64,000 nt of DNA from contig OX387603.1 in assembly GCA_947568835.1 (NCBI GenBank), positions 3,573,701 to 3,637,700 of the forward strand, given 5' to 3'. Of this stretch, positions 1 through 12,603 are shown piece by piece. The notes below the pieces were generated by a model. That model worked only from the letters and a program-made list of their open reading frames with translations, searched no databases and was not told where the DNA came from. This DNA is from Protonemura montana. Taxonomy: Eukaryota; Arthropoda; Insecta; Plecoptera; Nemouridae. How positions within the stretch are numbered: the stretch's first letter is position 1; each line of letters opens with the position of its first letter. The position numbers and the translations under genes are program-made.

Positions 1-282
1 CCACTAATTGCAAAAACGAATTGAATCCGCACAGATGCCTCTCAACAGGCGGCTTGCACGCCCGCCCGATGTGGCAACACGGCAGTCTAGAGGGGCTTCC
101 CAATTACTCCCTGGCGCCAAATGCCTGTTGAAGACATAGCGCAGCTATTTGGAAACAATCTCTTACAGCATCAGAGTTGAGCACCAACAGCGTTGGACGA
201 GTGTTGGATGGTTGCCTACCGTAAAGTGGATTTGTGTCCAGTAATATCATTTAACTTCCTTAAGAAGGGTTAGTTAGAAATT

Positions 283-480
283 ACAGTGGTCTTGTTGGAC
301 AGAAGCAGCCGAAGCAGCCAACACAGTGTGTCAAAGGGCTAAGCAATGGCCGGTCCTTGGTGCTGTTGAATAGGAAGAGCATAGTCTTTGGGAACAGCCA
401 ACACAGTGTGTCATAGGGACAAGGCTAAGCGGTGACTGGTCCTTGGTGCTGTTGGACAGGAGCAGGCTTTGCTCCGGCAC
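283..480 (+). repeat. 68-bp minisatellite array 1 (degenerate)
   Basis: About 2.7 irregular copies of the 68-bp unit, recognised by GGTCCTTGGTGCTGTTG and CCAACACAGTGTGTC. The right edge runs into sequence resembling the 5S-SINE body (CAGGAGCAGG then CCGGCACC), as at other arrays of this family. It lies about 75 bp upstream of the first recognisable exon of the 0.5-5.5 kb gene, in the sense orientation. I see no gene in positions 1-282. Confidence 0.75.
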
Positions 481-555
481 CATGTTCACCGTCGACTCCC
501 TGCCAGACCACTTGTCGGTGCCAGATTGTCTTGTTTAACGACAAACTGTCCCCAG

Positions 556-3500
556 GATGCGGATAGCAAGCAGCGCTTGCTACGTCTTGACGGAGCTCAA
601 TTCAACGACTTCCCGGCCCGCTACGTGATCCCGGCGATCCAAAGTCACGAGTTTCCGGTCGTCGGAGTGTGCGTGGACCCCTCTGTGGTGCCCAGCTTCC
701 GGTATCGAGTCCGCCCAATAGAGTCACAGGTATGCCCAATAGTGTCACAGGTCTGCAAAATGACTTCCAAGTAGATATTTGACAGCCTAACTCCAATCCT
801 AGATAAAAGTATATATTTGAGGCTCATTTCATAGGTAATGCAATAAAAATTATCCTACAAAATAACTGGCATTCATCTCTTATTACATTGTTACCGGCTG
901 ACTTGCTCTGATTTCTTTTAAACTTCAGTGACAGAAAGCCACTGACACAACGTTTGTTTCCCAAATCCTGCCGTTCTGTAATGGCAGAGAGCCGCATCAG
1001 CAGATGAAAGTATTGCATCTCTTTGCTAATCCAGTGATTGTGCGTTCAGGGCGTGCGACCGGGCAAGGCAAGTGGTCACCTGTTTGGGGGACGAGCCCTC
1101 GTGCTGCAGAGCATCGGGCGCGGTTACTCACGGCGCATCACCTTCGCCGCCGACACCCTCAACGACAACAACAACTACTTCTGGTCCGACTCACGCCCCA
1201 ATGGGTATGCCTTCGAGATCGAGGCAAGTTTTTATCTTCCATAAGCGAGGGCTACCCAGCCTTTTTGTTTTCTAGCTCACCCCCAGATCCCAGCTAAGTC
1301 AGGGTAGCTTCAGCATCAGCCTGTCATTAAACAGCCAATAGACCAGTGCCACAGGGACAACACCAACACAGTGTATCAAAAGGACAAGACTAAGTGGTGG
1401 CCGGTCCTTTGTGCTGTTGGACAGGAGCAGCCAACACAGTGTGTCAAAGGGACAAGGCTAAGCGGTGGCCGGTCCTTGGTACTGTTGGACAGGAGCAGTC
1501 AACACAGTGTCTCAAAGGGACAAGGCTAAGCGGTGGCCAGTCCTTGGTGCTGTTGGACAGGAGCAGCCAACACAGTGTGTTAAAGGGACAAGGCTAAGCG
1601 GTGGCCGGTCCTTGGTGCTGTTGGACAGTGGCAGCCAACACAGTGTGTCAAAGGGACAAGGCCAAGCGGTGGCCGGTCCTTGGTGCTGTTGGACAGGAGC
1701 AGCCAACACAGTGTGTCAAAGTGACAAGGCTAAGCGGTGGCCGGTCCTTGGTGCTGTTGGACAGGAGCAGCCAACACAGTGTGTCAAAGGGACAAGGCTA
1801 AGCAGTGGCCGGTCCTTGGTGCTGTTGAGGAGCAGCCAACACAGTGTGTCTATTTGCAGGTGGTCGCTGCTGGCGACAAGTTCACACTTCACGACACAAA
1901 CAAGATGGCGACCGGCACGCTGGAGGTTGTGCGTCTTCAAGGTCACCAGGTGGAGACGTCGCATGCGGTGTCACCTGGTGGACGGGTGGAGAAACGAGTG
2001 CGCTTCGAGGCGATTGCCAAGATCGAGTGGTTTGAGTCGCAGCGTGCAGTGGTCTTGCCGGTAAGTCTTGTTTTATGTACACAGTTTCACTGGTCCTGGG
2101 TTTGCGACATTTGGTCTTGCAGGACTAGACTGTGGCTTATTGACTGCTACTATTCAGCTATGTTTCTAAATTGGCGAGCCCGTCAACGAAACCAGTGCAG
2201 CAACTTTCGGACTCGAATCAAGCCTGAGTTCACCAAAATCAAGTTTGGTTCTTTTTTGGTTTTTCAGTAAAATCAATTTGGTTTGGACTTGGTTTAGGTG
2301 CAAGATTTGATATTCCCCAAATCAATGACATCTTGCAAACGACAAGCAAGTCAATTTAGAGAACATGCGTAAAACGAGAAAATGGCAGTTGTTAGCTAAG
2401 AGTTAAAATCTGAAAGTACCATTTTGTGATATAGAAATAACAATAAACTAACAACTTACAACTAAACAACTAAATAATATAGTAACTTATGGTTTTGTCT
2501 GGCAAAATGTACAATGAACTTAAAAATGGGCTTAAAGTGTAAGCCTTCGTTGGTCTAAAATCAAACAGAGTCGAGCACGAAGAAAATAATTTGAAAACTA
2601 CTGTCAATTTTGTTTCATGCGACTTAGCAGTGTTGTCTTCAATTATCACAAGATTTTAACGTGAATTTTCATCTTTTCTTAAACCTTTAAAAATATCATA
2701 AAATCAGTAAGATAAACGGTAGTATCTTGTTTCCGCAGATGAGCGGCGTCGCCGTCTGCTGCCGAGACCGCGGCCAATCAACGGCTGCCGTGATCCGCGT
2801 GACGGACGTCGCAGTCGGCAGCCATCGCCGTGGTTACACGTTGAGTCCCGGAGTAAACAACCGCTGGCGTCGAGCCATCGTGCACGGCCATAGCATCGGA
2901 GACGTTCCAACATCGTACACCGTCATCGGGCTCGAAGCCCACGAGATACCTGTCATCGGTGAGTAGACTTTCACTGTGCTTTTCATGCTCAAAACAACGT
3001 CAATGTTACAGTCTCTGCGTGAAAGATGACTACCTTACCGACAAAAATGCAGAGTACCGGAACATCACGTTAAGTGGAGCCACTGTCGTATGAAATTTAA
3101 TTTCGATATTTCTTGTAGGCTTACTCGCTTTTGAGACTTTTCATGCTCAAGATATCTCCATCAATGTTTACCTCAACGATTGATATACACGTAATGATAT
3201 TAAAAAGCGAGTAACCTACGATAAATATCACAATTAAATTTCATACGACAGTGCTCCACTTAACGGAGTGTTCCGCAGTACTCTGCATTTTTGTAGGTAA
3301 TGTAGTCAGTTGGCGGCCATCTTTCACGCAGAAAGTTAAACATTAACGTTCTACCTCTACCTAGAATCTGCACACTCAACGGTGATGTGTTTTGAGATTG
3401 TCAACTCCAAACTGTCCGTGGTTAGTTGTTTACTTTGGGGCAGACAAAGATGTTGACGAACCGATTAAGCTGAATGAAGTTGACTTAAATTGAGTTGAAG

Positions 3501-5497
3501 TTGAATCAAATGCTGGAGTAAGAAAGTTGACCTCTCTCCAGTCACCGAGCCCAAATCTATTTTAAATCTGACAATAACAAATCATTCTAACACACAACAA
3601 ACTGTGATTTTTAAAAACTCAACAGCAATTACTTTGCAAGCCCCCAGGTGTGGTTGATTGATTTATATAAGTCTTTTGGTTTAAATTCTATCAAAAACAA
3701 ATCATAAACTCTGTTGAAGTTTGTCTGGAGATAAGAAAAAAAGATAAAATAATAAAGTGAGTGTAAATGTATGTTACAATATGTACAATGAATGCACACA
3801 GGAACGTACGTGGACTCCCGAGTCTTGCCCGGGTTTGAGTACCGGGTGCGACCGGCCGGGTCTCCTCGTCATCTGTTCGGAGGACGCACGGTTCGGCTGG
3901 TGGGCGTCGGCCCCGGCTACGGCAAGCGACTCACCTTTGCGCCCGACGTCGGCAGGTGGGCATACGCATAACCTAGAAATCACAACAACCGGCTCGTTAT
4001 TTCCAAAATTTCACTCGTGAAAACGCTCGATGCTCTGTTCCACCCCCACGCAAGCAGAGGTCTATGCGGTCAGACTTCTGGCAGTCAAAAATTATTCGAT
4101 AAGATGTGTCATTCTCAGATCCGTCATTCTCATTAAATACACTAAAATCGTCTCAAAAGCCAGTGTCTAAGTAGCTCAATGGGTCAGAGCAACACCCGCG
4201 ACAGGTGGAGATATTGGGTTCGAGTCTTCTAGGTACAGGTTGAAAACACACGAAAATTCACTCAAGTAGAGAGTTTTTCCTGTTTTTAGTCTTATTTAAA
4301 TTGCAAGCGCTTGCAATGTGCGGGGTATTTTATTATTAAGAACACTATAACGGTCTCAAAAATTGATGCCCAGACAAGGATGCCCCGTTTGATGCCTCGT
4401 TTGGGCATCAATTTTCGAAACTAATGTAGTGTTCAAAATAATAATAAAAAAAAAAAGGTTTTTCCTGTTACTTCATGTTTATGCACTACGATTGTCGCAG
4501 GCTGAACGACAGCGCCAACCACCTGTGGAGTGACACGTACCCCGAAGGACTTGGATTCGAGCCCCGGGCGGTGTCTGCAGGCCAGCGGTTCCACGTGACG
4601 GCTGCGGGACTCACGCTCGGAGAGGCGACCGTCTTTCGAGCCGACGGGAAGCAGCAAGAACTCAACGAGGAGCGGGTACGTCTCGAGCGCAATCCCGCAG
4701 TAAACACTCTGGCAAAGACGAGCTTTATTGAAAACACCCAGCCGAATTTATTGCTGTTTGTTCATGCTAGACTCATTTTGTTGGATGAGATTGAGTGGAA
4801 GGAAATAAAACCCAGCTCATTTTGTACAAACGTTGTTTAGGTAATATATGACTCGGAAAACTGTCCACTCAAAAAAGTTAAACCTCTGAGAAGGTTTCAT
4901 GGAATACAGCAGAGAAAAGAGAGATAGTTACCAAGCTTGCCTAAATAAAAAGAACTCATTGCTCAGGCCCAAAAAACCCAGGCTGAGTTGAATCGGCCTC
5001 TTCCCTCTTGAGGGGATCTCTTATCCCACCCTGCAAAAGCTGGAATATGTGTGCCTGGATAGCTCAGTAGGTAGATCACCCAACCGGCACTTGGGAGGTC
5101 TCGGGTGCAATTCCCACTTCAGTCGCACATTTTTCCCTAGTTTTCACTAGTAGAAACACTGGAAAAACCAAAAACTCTGATTTTTTGTGAAGGTTGTTTT
5201 CTTGAAAATAATGAGCAGCGTAATAATGCCTGTACCGTTGCATCTCAGGTGAGTGTAGCTGGCGAGGTGACCATCATCAAGCACGTCCAGGTGGACGTTA
5301 CTTGCCTCGTGAAGCTCTCCTCGACGCAGGAGTCCCGTGAGCCGCAGCTGATGTGCATTTCGGGCATCGCCGTTGTCGCCAGGTCGTCCAATGAACGGCT
5401 AGCGTCGCTGAAGCGTGTCGAGAACATCGGTCTAGCGTCCCAACTCAACCTGCTGTTCGCGCGGGAACGTGCAGAACTGGTCTTCTACCCAGTGTGA
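556..5497 (+). CDS. Unrecognised protein with two tandem modules (5' partial, 7 exons)
   Basis: Proposed exons: 556-729, 1050-1223, 1860-2060, 2739-2958, 3802-3955, 4501-4675, 5249-5497 (stop). All junctions keep frame, giving at least 448 residues; the start lies upstream or was missed. Two homologous modules follow each other. Shared blocks include VDPSVVPSFRYRVRP against VDSRVLPGFEYRVRP, GHLFGGRALVL against RHLFGGRTVRL, and NDNNNYFWSD against NDSANHLWSD. Intron positions differ between modules. No transmembrane segment is visible. The 1223/1224 donor is GC (GAG|gcaagt); the end of the first exon is uncertain because a weaker donor at 709 would give a tighter module alignment. I do not recognise the family, so no function is proposed. 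Codons are GC-rich compared with the introns, which supports coding. Confidence 0.72.
1346..1852 (+). repeat. 68-bp minisatellite array 2
   Basis: About 7.5 copies of the 68-bp unit in an intron of the 0.5-5.5 kb gene. The left edge (1335-1380) resembles the 3' end of the 5S-SINE (AGACCAGTGCC, then ACACAGTG). The last copy ends only a few bases before the acceptor tatttgcag of exon 1860-2060, so the array itself supplies the branch-site region. Confidence 0.93.
2990..3384. mobile_element. Foldback MITE with long inverted arms, copy 1
   Basis: Two arms of about 150 bp are inverted copies of each other. The left arm carries CAATGTTACAGTCTCTGCGT and AATGCAGAGTACCGGAAC; the right arm carries the complements. 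A short loop near 3140-3200 separates them. The same element is at 29028-29438. The left end is truncated relative to copy 2. It lies in an intron of the two-module gene. There is no coding capacity. Confidence 0.8.
4155..4240 (+). mobile_element. tRNA-derived SINE head
   Basis: Pol III promoter-like boxes are visible: an A box (TAGCTCAATGGG) and a B box (GGGTTCGAGTCT), in a cloverleaf-like region with ACACCCGCGACAGGTGG between them. Sequence shared with the element at 36.2 kb continues on both sides (ACACTAAAATCGTCTC upstream; the GCAAGCGCTTGCAATG tail downstream near 4304-4320). It is a repeat, not a functional tRNA gene. Confidence 0.75.
4336..4441. mobile_element. Short foldback element with the TIR of the tRNA/TIR family
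   Basis: The left arm GAACACTATAACGGTCTC, continuing to GATGCCCA, is matched by an inverted right arm with TGGGCATCAATTTT and TAGTGTTC. This is the same terminal repeat that brackets the tRNA-like sequence at 36176-36370, but here the interior is only about 30 bp. It lies just upstream of the exon at 4501. Confidence 0.65.
5051..5130 (+). mobile_element. tRNA-like sequence (SINE head or tRNA pseudogene)
   Basis: A cloverleaf can be drawn: D arm GATAGCTCAGTAGGTAGATC, a five-base anticodon stem CCCAA/TTGGG, and acceptor pairing TGTGC/GCACA. The T arm (CGGGTGCAATTCCC) departs from the GGTTCGA consensus, so it is probably not a working tRNA gene. It lies in the last intron of the two-module gene. 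Confidence 0.5.
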
Positions 5498-8200
5498 TCC
5501 CCTCTGCTTGGGTGCTAGAGGGTTTAATGGGGGCCACTGGGAACTAGCCACTGAGATCTAGGGACTTGAAGAATGAATTGGACTTCCTATTGCTTCTCAA
5601 ATGCTTGTTGCTTCCCTGATATTAGAGGTGGACTTTCATCATTTAAGTTACAGATCGTCATGTTTCCCCTCAATCAATTCTACTGATATTTTCTTACCAA
5701 GTATACTTGGAAAGAAAGCATATCTGTAGAATTTCTTGGTTTGAGATCATCTTGGCCTCAAAATCTACAAGAAGAAGCATGAATTCATTGAAGGTCATTA
5801 TACTTCTCTTCATGTTTCAGTAAAGTTGCTGTTTTCAATTTTTTGTTGGTTTAAATTTTATTGAAAATATTTATGAAAGTTCATGATTGTCTGCTTGTTA
5901 GCAAGGGAAGCAATGTAAGTAATTCAGAAGAATTATAGTCCAGATAGTTCAAATATATCGTCTAATCAAATAGAATAGATCGTACTGGAAAGTCAGCGCA
6001 GCAATTTCCTCAAAACATGCATTTCCATAGGGCTTGGATTTCAAGTGGTTTAATATTGAGAGTATAGAAAGTTAGCACTAAATATAGATTACTTGTTGTA
6101 GCTTTGGTACATATAGTGTCGACATAGTAATCATTTTGTAACCGTTAGTTAGGTTATGTCTTTTACAGAAGTTGTGCTTTTCTCACTGACAGCTGCAACA
6201 ACATCACCTCGAGCTTTGTTAGGAATATGGCAGGTAATTACTATCGAGGTACATGTCAAGGCACGTCGAGAATGTAGTTGGGTGCAGATTGCAGTGTCCC
6301 ACAAACTTTGTATTGTTAACTGAAACTTAGTTTAGTATTTATTTATTTCCTAGCATACGTCATGATGCATTCGGGTAAAACAGGCCTTTGCATGTTGTCA
6401 GAAATCTGAATTTACTATATCAATATTACAATGAATTATTATTATTGTGAGGTTAATGTCATTTTTCATACTGCATTAGCAGTAGTATTTTTCCAGGCAA
6501 ATTAAGTTGAAGGTAAATTGAAGTCTTGCGGTCGGTTGGAGAAGTATTGCTGTGATGTGTTGTATATTACGACTTGATTTTTAAGTCGTAATACGGAGAA
6601 TGCTAGACACGCTCCAATTCGAATTATATTACACGTTCACACTTGCTGCTATTAGAGATGGTTTAATGATAATAACCGTGGCCCAGATAATTTTATTACA
6701 GACTTGTAATTAAATAAATGCCATTCTAGGCCTTGCATACAAAAAGTGTTTCTTATATTTTTGTTGTATTGTAGCCTTATATCTTGCGGTGTTTCTTATG
6801 CAACAATATGTGACCTACAATATTTCACTATGAAATTTTCACTAAGGAACATTGCTGATGATTCCTCCCCCTACGCACGGCTTCCTTGAAAAGAATTCCC
6901 ATTTCCCCGAAGTGAAGAACATTCAGATCTGCTCGTTTTCCTCCATCTGCCCTGCTTTCTGTAGCGACCTCTCACCTGAAATACACGTAGCTAATTCTGC
7001 GCTGCAAGTTCACAACTTCAACGTGGATGCTAATTTCAGAATGGCAAGGTAGGATTTAAAACGCCGGTTGACGTAAAGTAGAACGTGGATTCCACTAGCA
7101 GTGCTGCCTTCTTGATATTGAGGTGGATCTAGTTGTGTGGATGTTTCACGAGATGCAGCCAAGTCAATGCGACCTTTAGAATGTGGAGCCAATGAGTGGG
7201 TAAAAACAGATGAAAGAGAAGAACTTAAGAATGTGCCTGAAGTTTTATCGCTCCTAGTCAAAGGTATGTGTTAGTGACAGCGACGGGGTGAGTTCGAGTC
7301 TTGTTTTGGGTCCTCACCAGGCCTGTCTGGTGTAGGAGACCTTGACGGGGAGTGAAACCTCCCCACCGGCAGAGCCTCCCGGGTCATCAGAACACACAAA
7401 CAACGCACAGACCCTTTCACCGCAATAAGGTGCTGGCCACGATGAAGATTTTTTTTCCCAGTTAGGTAATCGAACACCTTGATGTCGATGAAGATGATGA
7501 TCCTTTATGATGAGTTTGATGAGTCCAGTTGTCAAGTTAAGTTTTCCTTCCTGAAACATGGGTCCTGTGATGGAAGGCATTCCTTCCTCGTACTTCACCT
7601 TTCATCTGAACAATTCTTGCATGCAGAAAGGCAGCAAGTGAACGCCCGTTTGAATCTGCAATTGATCGATAAGTGGTGTTTAACGACGCACCGTTTTGAC
7701 AACGGGTCATGCGGCACTGATCGAATGGCGTCGATAAATGAGTGGATGACGATGGATTAAGTCATTCTGAGCGAAGTGCTGTTTCCAGGTATTATTTCCG
7801 TAACCCTCTGCATTAATTTTTTCACGGAAACCGCTAAATACACGGCCTAGGATTGAGATAGAAAATAATTTAATACGTTAAAAAATGTGAAATTTTCAGA
7901 TTTGTGTTAGGTCCGAATTTCAGTTACGTAGTGACAGTGGTTTGAAAATATCGTCAGTAATTATAGGTATCCCGTAAAATCAGTATTGGCTGGAAATCGA
8001 CCACCGCCTAAAATTCTCTGTTTTCAAGTCGAAACATGATCTAATATGGATCTAGGTGTCTGTGGTGACCACATTTCATTTTATTTTAAAATAAAAATAG
8101 ATATTGTCGGTTTTATTTTTGGTCTCTTTTGCCCAGTTATTGACCACCGCGTCAGTTAATTGATCAAGTATGAAAACATTGTCCCTGTCTGCTCCCGGAC
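5498..8200. other. 3' flank and intergenic DNA
   Basis: AT-rich DNA after the stop codon at 5497, without a convincing coding exon. An AATAAA near 6712 is a possible polyadenylation signal for the upstream gene, which would give a 1.2-kb 3' UTR. A minus-strand fragment of the 5S-SINE 3' end occurs at about 7672-7762. Confidence 0.5.
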
Positions 8201-8354
8201 CCGTGCAACGCCGCTCGGCTAGTAGTGTGTATGTATCGAGCCGCCGCCGCGGTAGGGGTGGTCGTGGAGGGATGCCGCGGCGTCGAGTGGGGATGTGCCG
8301 AGCAAGATCGGCGCGACGTGCCGTGGCTTAGCCCCACATAGGGTGGGGGAACTC

Positions 8355-8603
8355 AGTGCTGCAGACCCGAACTTGGCTGGGGTGCCGGACCCAACGAGCA
8401 CGCGATGCTCTAGCCAGTCAACCCCTGACTAACGTCGTTACACCACGGCACGCAAGCACTAAACTCACTCGGTGTTGTTCGACGACGCAATGGATTGCAG
8501 TGACGGCTGGGTGTAGGCAGTGCGAGTCGTTATATTTGTTTTGTGTGTATCATAGGAGACCAAGTGTTCGTGTTAGATGCGTGCATTACAAGGCTTGTAG
8601 CAA
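8355..8603 (+). promoter_or_regulatory. Candidate promoter and 5' UTR exon of the 676-residue gene
   Basis: A GC- and CpG-rich island (about 8200-8480) interrupts AT-rich DNA. An arthropod-type initiator TCAGT is near 8354 and a strong donor (caa|gtaagt) is at 8603/8604. The coding exon at 16713 begins after an acceptor with 25 bases of 5' UTR, so an upstream non-coding exon must exist. Linking this island to that gene is inference. Confidence 0.3.
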
Positions 8604-10574
8604 GTAAGTTGTTCTCTAGTTTCTATTGCAAAGTTGTGCCATTGTTGTGACGGAACGCAGCTTTGCAAGGAGGTGACCCGCCGCTAAAATAACTTTGTAG
8701 TACCCCTTGCAAGACATTTGCAAAGTACTGCAGATGAATTGACCTGTCAATTTGAGCAGATTGACAGCATGTATTTAATGCAAAGGTAGGCAGAAGGCGG
8801 TGACCGCTCGCGCTTTTGACGTTTGTGCTTGTCGAGTTCAGCTGTCATGATTGAGCCACGCTATGAAATGCAGATCGTCGGCCAGGGTTGAGGTCATCAG
8901 GCGATGGATTGACATTAATCACTGATTAAACAATTCGTTAGCAATTCGTTCGTTCGTTTGCTCGTGGACACGAGCAATTGCAATCTATGCACTGCACTAA
9001 ACTGCAGCACGTTCTTGTGCGCTAGCTTCTAGAATAACTCACGGCTCATGCATTGGGTTCAATTGTATTGAATAAACTAAACTCTGTGTACCTTTCATTT
9101 GAAGACCCAAGTCTTCACCGGTCAATTTAAAGCGTCTCTTTTGGTAGTTTGAAGCTGACACATTCGAAACCAATGTCCCCTTACTTTCTCCAAACGAGCC
9201 ATGAAGTTTGATTTGACCCGGGAGGGTGCAAGAAGTGATCATACCAATTAGTGCCGGGTGGGTCGTGTTTTTGTTTACATTGCTGACGTTTGACGGTGAA
9301 ATACCTTGAATTCCGACCGCGCTATTATACAAACCAGAATCACTCGGCTAATTACCTACCGGCCGCTTACCTCGTGTTGTGGTTGAGATTTCAACCCCGG
9401 AGATAAGGCGCCGAGGTAATCGCGATATCAGTGGGACCGGTGACTTGCTGATGAGTGCTGTCAGCGACAACAATGTACTTCTACAAGATAAAGTGGTAGT
9501 TTAATTGATTTTCATGGCAACAACCACTCAAATGCAGTGAAAAGCGGCTGTTTCTGTGTGCTAACCTCTGAGCTAAACTCTGAGTTGAAAAATATTGTGA
9601 ACCGGGCCACACTTGCACTTTCCCGCTTTGCACTTAGCCCCAGTTTTACAGTGGTTCGTCAAGAAGCTGACAGTCCGTTAATTTGTTAGTTACCTAGCAA
9701 CAACCAATCGAAGTATGTTTTTTTTTGTTTTGTTTACGGTTAGCAACATGAAAATGTAGTTCTCTACGCCAGTGACTTCGCTAGCCTTGCTAGTTCTGAA
9801 AGTTCCTACGCCAAAAGACACCGGCTCTGTGGTGGTGTAAAAAGTATCCAGCTGTCCTGGAAAACAGCTGACAGAAGTGAACATGAAATTAACAAAAACC
9901 CTATCACCAAATTGATCAAAATGACAAGTCTATGATGCAGTATGGTTTGCATGAATGCTAGTAAGTGCAATGTCCTTGAAAACTGAGATGGTTGAAAACT
10001 CCAGTAGCCTTGTGTGACTTAATCGTTGTACCCTCGCCGTGGTCATGAGTTGGACTTGTGATGAGCAACACTCGAAGCAGCTTAAGCCTTTCTGCGTAGC
10101 AAAGTAATTTGTTTAAATTTGTCTGTTACGTCTTTAGTTTCCACAAACGCCTACTTGGACTATTAGTTCGCCGTAAGTCATCGTTGAGAGTCAATTGGGC
10201 CTTGTCAATTATAATGGAACAAGTGGATTAATGCAATCCCTTTTTGCTGTCCGCACGAACCTCTGGGATGGAGGCTAACCGGGAACACAATTGACTGCCT
10301 GCAAAGTAGCAAAGTCCTGAAACGGTCCTTTGAAAATTCGAACACAAAGACAAATGGTTCCCAGACCAAACACTTTACAACGTGACATCACAAGGTCTCC
10401 AAATGGCGTAACGAGTCTTCATGACTCGTCTTCATGACTCATTGGAAGATTGGCTGGCCCATTACCAACCAATTTCACTCCCAGATCGACGTCTTCCCTT
10501 TTAAACGGATACTCATTTTGCCGGCCGGTGGAACCAAGGTTTGACATGGTCTCTAATCCAAGCCTGGCCTGCCA
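8604..10574. other. No gene seen
   Basis: Intergenic or first-intron DNA. I see no splice-bounded coding segment and no tandem repeat. Confidence 0.5.
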
Positions 10575-11605
10575 GGGATGCAGTCTACTCCTGTCCAACA
10601 GCACCAAGGACCAGTCACCGCTTAGCCCTGTCCCTTCGTCACACTGTGTTGGCTGCTCCTGTCCAACAGCACCAATGACCAGCCACCGCTTAGCCTTGTC
10701 TGTTTGACACACTGTGTTGACTGCTCCTGTCCAACAGCACCAAGGACCGGCCACCGCTAAGCCTTGTCACTTTGACACACTGTGTTGGCTGCTCCTGTCC
10801 AACAGCACCAAGGACCGGCCACCGCTTAGCCTTATCCCTATGACACACTGTGTTGGCTGCTCCTGTCCAACAGCACCAATGACCAGCCACCGCTTAGCCT
10901 TGTCTGTTTGACACACTGTGTTGACTGCTCCTGTCCAACAGCACCAAGGACCGGCCACCGCTAAGCCTTGTCACTTTGACACACTGTGTTGGCTGCTCCT
11001 GTCCAACAGCACCAAGGACCGGCCACCGCTTAGCCTTATCCCTATGACACACTGTGTTGGCTGCTCCTGTCCAACAGCACCAAGGACCGGCCACCTCTTA
11101 GCCTTGTCACTTTGACACACTGTGTTGGCTGCTCCTGTCCAACAGCACCAAGGGCCGGCCACCTCTTAGCCTTGTCACTTTGACACACTGTGTTGGCTGC
11201 TCCTGTCCAACAGCACCAAGGACCGGCCACCGCTTAGCCTTGTCCCTTTGACACACTGTGTTTGCTGCTCCTGTCCAACAACACCAAGGACCGGCCACCG
11301 CTTAGCCTTGTCCCTTTGACACACTGTGTTGGCTGCTCCTGTCCAACAACACCAAGGACCGGCCACTGCTTAGCCTTGTCCCTTTGACACACTGTGTTTG
11401 CTGCTCCTGTCCAACAACACCAAGGACCGGCCACCGCTTAGCCTTGTCCCTTTGACACACTGTGTTGGCTGCTCCTGTCCAACACCACCAAGGACTGGCC
11501 ACCGCTTAGCCTTGTCACTTTGACACACTGTGTTGGCTGCTCCTGTCCAACAGCACCAAGGACTGGCCACCGCTTAGCCTTGTCACTTTGACACACTGTG
11601 TTGAC
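10575..11605 (-). repeat. 68-bp minisatellite array 3
   Basis: About 15 copies, written as the reverse complement of arrays 1, 2, 5 and 6. Neighbouring copies share variants (CACTTTGAC against CCCTTTGAC; a 204-bp three-copy block near 10690-10890 recurs at 10894-11094), which shows recent local duplication. The left edge resembles the SINE body (ATGCAGTCTACTCCTGTCC). A C homopolymer follows at 11699-11717. Confidence 0.93.
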
Positions 11606-12600
11606 GCTGGTCTGCTGGATGTCTGTGAATGTCAGGCTCAGGATTCTGTGTCCCGAATATTCTCACATTTCACGAACATTTATAGAAGCGACGCATTGCC
11701 CCCCCCCCCCCCCCCCCACCCTAACCCCCCAACCCCCCGCGAAACTTAACGATCGCGCCGCTAAAAAAGCTCGACATTTCATCTGCTATTCCACTGCCCC
11801 TCGGATCTGCAGTCCGCATCTATGCAAATAAGTAATAAGGTACCAACAGAGAGCTGGCTACCGCCTGGGAGTGGCCATCTCTGCTCTAGCTCTCATTAAA
11901 CACGTGTTCTTGTCGGGCACCGCGATCGAACGGCTGCAATCGGAGATAACTTTAAATCGATTGTCAAAAATACTTGCATCACCGGAAAGAGCGTTTGGCC
12001 TGAGCGGAAAAAGAAAACAGACTAGTTCCTAATCTGCTTCGTAGTCGCTCGCATTGCGATCTCCGAGATGACAATGTCTCTGGCTCTACGACGGCGTCCT
12101 CCAAAGGGCGACGTGCCTGCACGGGGTTCTGAATTGCAAATCATCCCCCCTCCCTCCCAACTCCCCTGGGCCGGCCAGCCTCTGTGACGGGCACCCAGCG
12201 TGCCAGGCCAAGTAGGGTCCGTCTCGGATTACAGCGAGGGGCAATGAATTTTATTCGATTAAGACGTGGCCAGATGGAGGGGTGGGGAGGGGGGGGAGGG
12301 GGCTGTCGTCGAGACCGGGCACTTGAGGTTCGAGTACCCAAGTCTGGGCACAGGTTTGTCGACCGAATCGATAAATAACGGACGCCGCAATTAATAAACC
12401 CTTGCGCAGATTTTGGAGAAATCACTGGTCATGTTGTCTTTTCGCCCGATTGGTCCTGCCATGGTATGTTGACTCCATGCCGTGTTGAGTCCTCCCCTAG
12501 TGGTTAGTGTGCGTGGAACTCATAAATACTGCAGTTTAACGCTATTGGAGTGGGAGCTTACTCGGGTCCATTAGCAGGCAGACTCTCAAACGGGTAGAAA
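11606..12600. other. Repeat-poor DNA with homopolymers
   Basis: Contains a C run at about 11699-11717 and G-rich stretches at 12275-12302. No coding exon is recognised. Confidence 0.4.
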
Positions 12601-12603
12601 ATG

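Noticed and set aside
10419..11570. Many 60-110 codon frames in the 68-bp arrays (also at 1.4, 14.5, 44 and 61 kb)
   Set aside because: The same short peptide shifts by one 68-bp period; a stop-poor minisatellite explains all of them.
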